Of a stretch of 5,096 nucleotides of DNA, positions 1 through 5,096 are shown one piece after another. The DNA lies in the NCBI GenBank assembly GCA_030618065.1, contig JAUXEE010000188.1, positions 1 through 5,096 of the forward strand, in the 5' to 3' direction. How positions within the stretch are numbered: the stretch's first letter is position 1; each line of letters starts with the position of its first letter. Source of the DNA: Gemmatimonadota bacterium (GTDB lineage: Bacteria > Gemmatimonadota > Gemmatimonadetes > Longimicrobiales > Gaopeijiaceae). Both the position numbers and the translations under genes were made by a program. Under the pieces are notes generated by a model. It was given only the letters and a program-made list of their open reading frames with translations, was not told where the DNA came from and did not search any database.

Positions 1-725
1 ATGAGCTCCGGGTTCACCAGGGAGACCGGGGCGTAAGCCCCCATCCCTCCCGTGTTCGGGCCGGTGTCCCCCTCCCCCACCCGCTTATGGTCCTGGGAGG
101 GAAGGAGGATGAGGGCTCCCTTGCCATCGGTCAGGGCAAAGACGGAGAGTTCTTCTCCCCGCATGCACTCCTCGATCACCACCTCTCGCCCAGCTTCCCC
201 GAACCGGAGATCCTCCATCATTTCCCTGAGGGCATGGAGGGCCTGGTCCTCGGTCTCGCAGACCACGGCTCCTTTCCCGGCGGCCAGGCCCGAGGCTTTC
301 ACCACGATGGGCGCTCCCTGCTCCCGGACGTAGTCCTCCGCAGCGGGGAGATTCCGAAAGACCCGGAAATCAGCTGTGGGGACCCCGGCTTTCCGCATGA
401 GCTCCTTGGAGTAGGCCTTGGATGACTCGATGCGAGCGGCTGCCGCTGAGGGTCCGAAAACGGGAAGGCCCTTGGCCCGGAATCTGTCGGCGAGTCCAGC
501 AGCTAGCGGGGCCTCGGGCCCCACGACCGTCAGGTCGATGGATTTGGAGAGTGCCCATCCGGCCAGAGCTTCAGTGTCTCCGGGGGAGATCTCGACACCC
601 TCGGCGAGATCGGCCATTCCCCCGTTGGGTTGAGTGGCAAAAAACTCTGCCCTCGGCGCGTCAATCTTCAGCTTCCACAGGAGGGTATGCTCGCGCCCTC
701 CATTTCCCACCATGAGGATTCGCAT
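1..725 (-). CDS. purD: PurD, phosphoribosylamine--glycine ligase (GARS), N-terminal part, cut by window edge
   Basis: Cytosolic enzyme of de novo purine synthesis that joins glycine to 5-phosphoribosylamine using ATP, giving glycinamide ribonucleotide. Translating the minus strand from ATG 725-723 gives 241 residues without a stop, then the frame runs off the left edge; full PurD is usually about 420-430 residues, so roughly 55% is present. Seen: the N-terminal nucleotide-fold signature MVGNGGREH (residues 5-13), VVGPEAPLAAG (67-77), VFGPS (89-93), the ATP-grasp segment VVKASGLAAGKG (141-152), and the diagnostic QDHKRVGEGDTGPNTGGMGAY (211-231). The usual APGN loop after the first domain strand reads TQPNGGMA (31-38), which is unusual. 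The first ATG is chosen because the family begins directly at this signature; Met5 would cut it. No clear Shine-Dalgarno lies upstream. It follows the M48 gene on the same strand but a terminator separates them, so it probably has its own promoter. The family assignment is firm. Confidence 0.97.
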   Translation of the reverse strand, partial: MRILMVGNGGREHTLLWKLKIDAPRAEFFATQPNGGMADLAEGVEISPGDTEALAGWALSKSIDLTVVGPEAPLAAGLADRFRAKGLPVFGPSAAAARIESSKAYSKELMRKAGVPTADFRVFRNLPAAEDYVREQGAPIVVKASGLAAGKGAVVCETEDQALHALREMMEDLRFGEAGREVVIEECMRGEELSVFALTDGKGALILLPSQDHKRVGEGDTGPNTGGMGAYAPVSLVNPEL

Positions 726-819
726 GGGTTGCTCTGGGCTCAGGTTTTTAAGGGGTGGGGCTCCGTCCCCCGGGAAAACGGATCGAAAGCAAGAGTATGT
801 CCGGGCCCAACTGGATGTC

Positions 820-854
820 AAAAAGGGGATGACCGCGTGGTTGCGGTCATCCCC
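820..854 (-). terminator. Strong rho-independent terminator downstream of the M48 gene
   Basis: A perfect 12-base-pair inverted repeat, GGGGATGACCGC (825-836) and GCGGTCATCCCC (843-854), encloses a 6-base loop. Read on the minus strand, the stem is followed at once by five T residues (824-820). It starts 63 bases past the stop codon of the M48 peptidase gene and about 95 bases before the purD start. The T-tract lies only on the minus-strand exit side, so it should act on transcripts coming from the M48 gene and not on plus-strand transcription. Confidence 0.88.
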
Positions 855-917
855 CATCGATGCCCTGATCGCCAAGGAGAGTCTTCTCGAAAAGCGAGGC
901 CTTCCTTCATTTTCAGG

Positions 918-1940
918 TCACTTTTTGAACCCCTCCCTGAAAGCTTCGCCCATGCGCCGGGCCGCGTCCGTCATGGTGTCCATCATGTCCTTCGCGCCCT
1001 CGGCATAGGCCTTGGCGGCGGCCTTCAGGTCTTCCTGGATCGCCGGATCGGGGTCCCCTCGGCGGGCGTATTCGCCCCTGATGATCCGGTCGTAATCACC
1101 ACCCTCGATCCAATCCCTGATCTCGGAAACCCGGAGAACGTAGAAGGGGTGGGTGGTGGCCATGAGATTCAGGACCTTGTAGACCTGGTCCGCCACGTCC
1201 CCACCTGTCCGGTATTCCTCGGCCTGAGCGATGAACTCGTCAAGGGAGTATTCGGTGTCCCATTTCCCCCCGTCGGGAATGCCGCCCGCCATCTTGAGCA
1301 TGGCGCCCATGGCGACCTGGGGATCCTGGACCGTGAGGAGTCCAGCCCGGTCGCTGGAGAGCTCACTCTTTCTGTACCACTCGAGGAGGGCCACCAAAAC
1401 GGCCCGAGCTGCCAAACCCACCACCGGAAAACCCATGCTGGCCAGTTGGATGAGAAGGACCGTCATCGTCCGATAGAGGACGTGGTCACTCATGATGTGC
1501 CCAAGCTCGTGGCCAAGGATGAAGGAAATCTCCTCGTCGTTCAGGAGCCAGATGGTGCCCGAATTCAGGATGATGAAGGGGCTATCCATGCCGTAGGCCC
1601 CTGCGTTCACGATGGGCGTCTGGGAGATGAAGAGGTCGTATTCCTCTTCCGGGTCCATGGTTTGGCAAACTTCCTTATAGAGGGAGTGGATATGGGGGAA
1701 TTGCTTGTCGGACACCTTCACCGCGTTGGCCTGGAAGGCCAATCGAATGGGTTTCTCCCCGAAAAACCCGAACATGCTACGGAGGACATCGTCGAAGACG
1801 GGGATCTTCCGAAGGGCCTGGAGGGCTGCCCGATCAGCCGGGTGCTCCCAGGCTCGGGAGGTGATCTCCGAGAGGACCCTCTTGGCCCGGGCCTCTTCGC
1901 CTCCGAACTCCTGGCTGTTGCCGTTTCCTTCCTCAGTCAT
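918..1940 (-). CDS. M48-family zinc metallopeptidase (Ste24/HtpX-like)
   Basis: Predicted zinc-dependent endopeptidase of the M48 group; the substrate is unknown. From ATG 1940-1938 the protein has 340 residues. The zinc site is HELGH at 144-148 (within ILGHELGHIMSDH), and the third ligand is probably Glu193 in SELSSDRAGL, the usual M48 'E..SD..A' element. Between them lies a hydrophobic stretch (about 158-186) that could form one or two membrane-associated helices. THPFYVLRVSEI (263-274) matches the conserved family motif after the metal site. The C-terminus is Ala/Lys/Met-rich and probably helical. There is no N-terminal signal peptide. The same frame extends upstream to a GTG at 1979 (353 residues). 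The ATG is preferred because AGGAG lies 9 bases before it and the upstream residues look unconserved, but the GTG, with AGGGG nearby, cannot be excluded. The gene is divergent from the glmM-glmS pair and ends before a strong terminator. The family is clear; the biological role is not. Confidence 0.93.
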   Translation of the reverse strand: MTEEGNGNSQEFGGEEARAKRVLSEITSRAWEHPADRAALQALRKIPVFDDVLRSMFGFFGEKPIRLAFQANAVKVSDKQFPHIHSLYKEVCQTMDPEEEYDLFISQTPIVNAGAYGMDSPFIILNSGTIWLLNDEEISFILGHELGHIMSDHVLYRTMTVLLIQLASMGFPVVGLAARAVLVALLEWYRKSELSSDRAGLLTVQDPQVAMGAMLKMAGGIPDGGKWDTEYSLDEFIAQAEEYRTGGDVADQVYKVLNLMATTHPFYVLRVSEIRDWIEGGDYDRIIRGEYARRGDPDPAIQEDLKAAAKAYAEGAKDMMDTMTDAARRMGEAFREGFKK

Positions 1941-1991
1941 GGGCACCGACTCCTGGCCTTGATTGTGTACGGAATCCACCGTTGCCCCTTC

Positions 1992-1997
1992 AATGTA
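1992..1997 (-). promoter_or_regulatory. Possible -10 box for the M48 gene
   Basis: On the minus strand the sequence TACATT (within GATACATTG) matches the TATAAT consensus at four of six positions. No good -35 box sits 16-19 bases upstream. If used, transcription would start close to the alternative GTG codon at 1979, leaving a leader of about 45 bases before ATG 1940 and favouring the ATG as the real start. This is a weak call based on one hexamer. Confidence 0.2.
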
Positions 1998-2030
1998 TCA
2001 TCCTACGCCGCCTCGGGGAGACAGGTTTCA

Positions 2031-2060
2031 TTGACCCTCTCCCACCGGGGCCGCTAGCTT
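2031..2060 (+). promoter_or_regulatory. Candidate sigma-70-type promoter for the glmM-glmS operon
   Basis: TTGACC (2031-2036) matches the -35 consensus TTGACA at five of six positions. It is followed after 18 bases by TAGCTT (2055-2060), which matches TATAAT at only three of six. The site lies in the divergent intergenic region, about 50 bases before ATG 2110, a sensible distance. Similar boxes arise by chance, so the support is modest. Confidence 0.35.
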
Positions 2061-2063
2061 TTC

Positions 2064-2083
2064 CCACCGAAGGTGGAGCACCT
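2064..2083 (+). repeat. Two overlapping short inverted repeats in the glmM leader
   Basis: CCACC (2064-2068) can pair with GGTGG (2072-2076) across a 3-base loop. AGGTG (2071-2075) can instead pair with CACCT (2079-2083), also across 3 bases. The two stems share bases and exclude each other. They lie between the candidate promoter and the glmM start. Each stem is only 5 base pairs, so a regulatory role is speculative. Confidence 0.3.
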
Positions 2084-2109
2084 CATTCTTCCCGATCCTC
2101 GTAGCTATC

Positions 2110-3495
2110 ATGTCCATCGTCTTCCCCCCGGAGCTCATGGTGAGCGTTTCCGGGTTCAGAGGGAAAATCGGCCATCCCCTCACGCCGGAGTTGGTCACCT
2201 CTCTAGCTGCCGGTTTTGGGGCGTTTCTGAGGGAAACCCAGGGCGACAAGCCCGTATTTCTGGGACGGGATTCCAGGACCTCGGGCCCCATGCTGGCGAG
2301 GAGCGCCGCATCGGGCCTCCAATCCGTGGGTTGTGATGTGGTGGATCTGGGAATGATTCCGACACCCACCCTTCTTCTCGCAGTGGAGGAGAAGGGGGCC
2401 GCCGGGGGGATCGGTGTCACCGCCAGCCATAACCCAGGGGAGTGGAATGCCCTGAAGTTCGCCTCGTCGGAAGGGATCTTCCTGGATGCCGAGGTCATGG
2501 GGCGTTTCCAGGAGTATCTCCTCACCCGGGACCCACCCCGAGCCGGCTGGGAGGAAATCGGCTCCCTGAGATCGGATTCCGGGGCTGTGGACCGGCACAT
2601 GGAGAGGATTCTCACCCTCCCGTTCCTGGATGTTCCGGCTTTGAAATTACGTAGCTTCCGTGTGGCCCTGGACTGCGTGAACGGGGCCGGGGGAGTCATT
2701 ATGCCTCAGCTACTGGGGGCCCTGGGATGTCAGGTCGTGGGCCTTCATATGGAGCCACATGGCCGATTCCCCCGGGACCCGGAGCCAACGGCGGCGAATC
2801 TGAAGGGGTTGGGTGAAGTGGTTCGGGAGGCCGGAGCCGACCTGGGGTTGGCCGTCGACCCTGACGTGGATCGACTCTCCCTGGTGGATGGGGACGGAAT
2901 CCCGCTGGGTGAGGATTTGACTCTGGCTCTGGCTTCGGCCGTGGTGCTCCAGAGGGAGCCTGGCGTGGTGGTGACGAATCTCTCCACCAGTCAGGTGGTG
3001 GAAGATGTGGCCCGAAGCTTCGGTGGGTCGGTGGTGAGGGCCCCGGTGGGGGAGATCAATGTAGCCCGGAGGATGCAGAAGGAGGGGGCCGTGGTGGGTG
3101 GGGAGGGGAACGGGGGTGTGATCCTACCGAGGCTCCATTATACCCGGGATGCTCCGCTGGGAGCGGCCCTGATTCTCCAGCACCTTCTGGATCATGGAGG
3201 TGGCTTGCGAGCAGCCACTGATCAGTGGCCCTCATACACCATCAAGAAGCAGAAAGTCACCTTCCCCCGGGAGGCTCTAGCGGGAGCCTACGAGGCACTC
3301 ACGAGTGACCTCTCCCCTCCGGACCGGGATGAGACCGACGGGCTTCGAATGAGTTGGCCTGAGGAGCGGGTTTGGCTGCATGTCAGACCCTCGGGGACGG
3401 AGCCGGTGGTTCGACTCATCGCAGAGGGGCCCTCCGAAGAGGAGGTGTACGCTCTCCTATCGAGGGTATCTGAAATCCTGGACGGCGTGGCGTAA
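2110..3495 (+). CDS. glmM: Alpha-D-phosphohexomutase, probable phosphoglucosamine mutase (GlmM function)
   Basis: A 461-residue cytosolic enzyme of the phosphoglucomutase/phosphomannomutase superfamily. All four active-site elements are visible in order: the phosphoserine loop VTASHNPG (103-110, catalytic Ser106), the Mg-binding loop DPDVDR (250-255), the sugar-specificity loop GEGNGG (331-336), and the phosphate-binding loop RPSGTEP (426-432). The N-terminal VSVSGFRG (11-18) contributes the conserved Arg17. Length is normal. The GEGNGG loop resembles archaeal-type PGM/PMM/GlmM proteins rather than classical bacterial GlmM (GGEQSGH), so sequence alone would allow phosphomannomutase or phosphoglucomutase. 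The following glmS, 51 bases downstream on the same strand, argues for conversion of glucosamine-6-phosphate to glucosamine-1-phosphate on the way to UDP-GlcNAc. The ATG at 2110 has no clear Shine-Dalgarno. Met10 (2137) or GTG 2140 after GGAG are alternatives, but the residues before 'MVSVSG' fit the usual family start. The superfamily is certain; the substrate is inferred. Confidence 0.9.
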   Translation: MSIVFPPELMVSVSGFRGKIGHPLTPELVTSLAAGFGAFLRETQGDKPVFLGRDSRTSGPMLARSAASGLQSVGCDVVDLGMIPTPTLLLAVEEKGAAGGIGVTASHNPGEWNALKFASSEGIFLDAEVMGRFQEYLLTRDPPRAGWEEIGSLRSDSGAVDRHMERILTLPFLDVPALKLRSFRVALDCVNGAGGVIMPQLLGALGCQVVGLHMEPHGRFPRDPEPTAANLKGLGEVVREAGADLGLAVDPDVDRLSLVDGDGIPLGEDLTLALASAVVLQREPGVVVTNLSTSQVVEDVARSFGGSVVRAPVGEINVARRMQKEGAVVGGEGNGGVILPRLHYTRDAPLGAALILQHLLDHGGGLRAATDQWPSYTIKKQKVTFPREALAGAYEALTSDLSPPDRDETDGLRMSWPEERVWLHVRPSGTEPVVRLIAEGPSEEEVYALLSRVSEILDGVA

Positions 3496-3546
3496 AAGCC
3501 CCACCGTTCATAGGTATGTGGTTTCGACAACAACGAAGAGACAAAC

Positions 3547-5096
3547 ATGTGCGGAATTGTAGGATATCTGGGTCCCAGAGAAGCTGCGCCAATCCTCCTT
3601 GAAGGATTACATCGACTGGAATACAGGGGCTACGACTCGGCGGGCATCAGCATCCTCACCGAGGACGGGACCCTCACCACTCTGAAGAAACCCGGAAAGA
3701 TCTCAGTTCTGGAGGAGGCGCTGGATGGCAGCCCGCCCCGGGGAAGCTGTGGGATCGGCCACACCCGGTGGGCCACCCACGGAGCGCCGACCGAGGCGAA
3801 CGCCCACCCCCATTTCAGCGCCGATGGTGACATCGCCCTGGCTCACAACGGAATCATCGAGAACGCCGATGAACTCCGGAAGGACCTGGAAGAGTTGGGC
3901 TATGAGTTCCGGAGTGAGACGGATACCGAGGTCATCATCCATCTCATCGATGAGGCTTTCAAGGGAAACCAGACCCTGGAAGACGCTGTAGCGGCAGCCC
4001 TCCTCCAGGTGGAGGGGGCGTATGGTATCGCCGTCGTCAGCAGTCGTGACCCGGGGAAGATCGTGGCCGCCCGGAATGGTAGCCCTCTCCTCCTGGGGAT
4101 TGGGCGGGACGGGGAGTTACTGGTAGGCTCGGACGCTGCGGCGTTGGTGACCCATACCCGGGACGTGGTCTACCTGGATGATGGTGACGTAGCCGTTCTG
4201 AACGGGGACGGATATTGGACCTTTCATCTCGAGAGGGGAGCCGTTTCCCGGCCCATCCAACGCGTAACCTGGGAGTTGGGGGCAGTCGAAAAGGAAGGGT
4301 TCGAGCACTTCATGCTCAAGGAGATCTTTGAGCAACCCTCCTCCCTGCGGGACGTTCTCAGAGGTCGCCTTCTTCCCGAGGAGGGATCTGCCAAGTTGGG
4401 TGGCGTCACAGTCTCGGACCTGGAGCTCCTCAGAATCAAGAGGATCATCATCACCGCCTGTGGAACCTCCTGGCATTCGGCTCTCCTGGGAGAGTACATG
4501 CTGGAGGATCTCGCCCGGGTCCCCGTGGAGGTGGAGTACGCCTCCGAGTTCCGGTACAAGAGTCCCTTGGTGGACGAGACGACCTTGGTCGTGGCCATCA
4601 GCCAGTCCGGGGAAACGGCGGACACCCTGGCGGCTCTCAAGGAAGCCAAGCGCCGCGGCGCTCCCACCATGGGCATCGTTAACGTCGTGGGTTCAACCAT
4701 CGCCCGGGAAACCGATTTCGGAGTGTACCTCCACGCCGGGCCCGAGATCGGGGTCGCTTCCACGAAAGCATTCACCAGCCAGGTTGTGGCCCTGGCCCTC
4801 TTCTCCCTCTATTTGGGTCGCAGGCGGGGTCTCTCCCTGGAGGCAGGGCATCGTACGGTGAGGGCCCCGTCGGCTTTGCCGAACCAGGTGGAGCGGATTT
4901 TGGCGCTGGACGGGGAAATCCAGGCCTTGGCTGAGAAGTACATGGATTGCAGGAACTTCCTCTATCTTGGTCGCGGCTACCAGTTCCCTGTTGCCCTGGA
5001 GGGTGCCCTCAAGCTGAAGGAAGTCAGTTACATCCATGCCGAGGGTTACCCGGCGGCCGAGATGAAGCATGGTCCCATCGCCCTCATCGATGACGA
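3547..5096 (+). CDS. glmS: GlmS, glutamine--fructose-6-phosphate aminotransferase (isomerizing), cut by window edge
   Basis: Makes glucosamine-6-phosphate from fructose-6-phosphate and glutamine, the entry step to UDP-GlcNAc for peptidoglycan. The frame is open from ATG 3547 to the right edge, giving 516 residues of an expected 600-610. The class II glutaminase domain (about 1-220) starts with MCGIVGY, where Cys2 becomes the N-terminal nucleophile. It also has RLEYRGYDSAG (23-33), GHTRWATHG (71-79), the oxyanion residues Asn101-Gly102, and Asp126 in ETDTEV. The first SIS domain (about 295-430) shows ITACGTSWHSA (302-312), ISQSGETADT (351-360) and GPEIGVASTKAF (398-409). The second SIS domain begins near 465 with LGRGYQFPVALEGALKLKE (474-492) and AEGYPAAEMKHGP (498-510). 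The C-terminal tail with its catalytic lysine lies outside the window. It sits 51 bases after glmM on the same strand with no terminator between, suggesting an operon. The ribosome-binding site is weak (GAAGAG, about 7 bases before ATG). The identification is firm. Confidence 0.97.
   Translation, partial: MCGIVGYLGPREAAPILLEGLHRLEYRGYDSAGISILTEDGTLTTLKKPGKISVLEEALDGSPPRGSCGIGHTRWATHGAPTEANAHPHFSADGDIALAHNGIIENADELRKDLEELGYEFRSETDTEVIIHLIDEAFKGNQTLEDAVAAALLQVEGAYGIAVVSSRDPGKIVAARNGSPLLLGIGRDGELLVGSDAAALVTHTRDVVYLDDGDVAVLNGDGYWTFHLERGAVSRPIQRVTWELGAVEKEGFEHFMLKEIFEQPSSLRDVLRGRLLPEEGSAKLGGVTVSDLELLRIKRIIITACGTSWHSALLGEYMLEDLARVPVEVEYASEFRYKSPLVDETTLVVAISQSGETADTLAALKEAKRRGAPTMGIVNVVGSTIARETDFGVYLHAGPEIGVASTKAFTSQVVALALFSLYLGRRRGLSLEAGHRTVRAPSALPNQVERILALDGEIQALAEKYMDCRNFLYLGRGYQFPVALEGALKLKEVSYIHAEGYPAAEMKHGPIALIDD

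Noticed and set aside
781..812. purD promoter on the minus strand (TTGGGC, 17 bases, TTCGAT)
   Set aside because: Both hexamers match the consensus at only about three of six positions, no better than chance.
726..819. ZTP (pfl) or purine riboswitch before purD
   Set aside because: I cannot find the conserved core sequences of either class; the region is short and mainly GC-rich.
630..2057. A 475-codon open frame on the plus strand, antisense to the M48 gene and the start of purD
   Set aside because: It mirrors the codon pattern of the real M48 gene on the other strand, is rich in His/Gly/Val/Pro as shadow frames in GC-rich DNA are, shows no recognisable motif, and crosses the terminator. 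The minus-strand frame has HELGH and other conserved motifs.
2028..2699. A 223-codon open frame antisense to the mutase gene
   Set aside because: Arg/Ser/Pro-rich translation with no motif, lying opposite a clear phosphohexomutase; a shadow frame.
3496..3546. glmS ribozyme or other leader RNA between glmM and glmS
   Set aside because: The gap is only 51 bases, too short for the glmS ribozyme, and shows no strong stem.
4224..4775. Open frames opposite and overlapping glmS (minus 4224-4775, plus 4328-4861)
   Set aside because: Low-complexity Ser/Pro/Arg translations over the conserved SIS domain of GlmS; both are shadows.

Overview
The window is a GC-rich stretch of bacterial chromosome holding four housekeeping-type genes in two divergent pairs. 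I see no mobile element, CRISPR array, rRNA or tRNA. The high GC content, the style of the M48 peptidase and the phosphohexomutase that begins with the words 'MVSVSGFRG' are reminiscent of environmental Gemmatimonadota or a neighbouring phylum. That placement is an impression, not something the sequence proves.

Layout. Positions 1-725 (minus) hold the N-terminal 241 residues of PurD, glycinamide ribonucleotide synthetase, cut by the left edge. A 192-base gap follows, containing a strong intrinsic terminator on the minus strand (820-854). Positions 918-1940 (minus; possible GTG start at 1979) encode an M48-family zinc metallopeptidase with HELGH. A divergent intergenic region (about 1941-2109) separates this from the plus-strand pair. 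Positions 2110-3495 encode an alpha-D-phosphohexomutase, best read as a phosphoglucosamine mutase (GlmM function). Positions 3547-5096 encode GlmS, glucosamine-6-phosphate synthase, cut by the right edge after 516 residues.

How they work together. GlmS makes glucosamine-6-phosphate from fructose-6-phosphate and glutamine, and the mutase turns it into glucosamine-1-phosphate, the precursor of UDP-GlcNAc for the cell wall. The two genes are 51 bases apart on the same strand with no terminator between them, so they probably form an operon. The mutase has the GEGNGG sugar loop typical of archaeal-type phosphohexomutases rather than the GGEQSGH loop of classical bacterial GlmM, so the neighbouring glmS is the main argument for its substrate. 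PurD (purine synthesis) and the M48 peptidase share a strand, but the terminator between them argues that they are separate transcription units.

Nothing here looks like a new defence or mobile system. The points worth a second look are the atypical GlmM, the unassigned M48 peptidase with its uncertain start, the altered N-terminal loop of PurD, and the scarcity of Shine-Dalgarno sequences.
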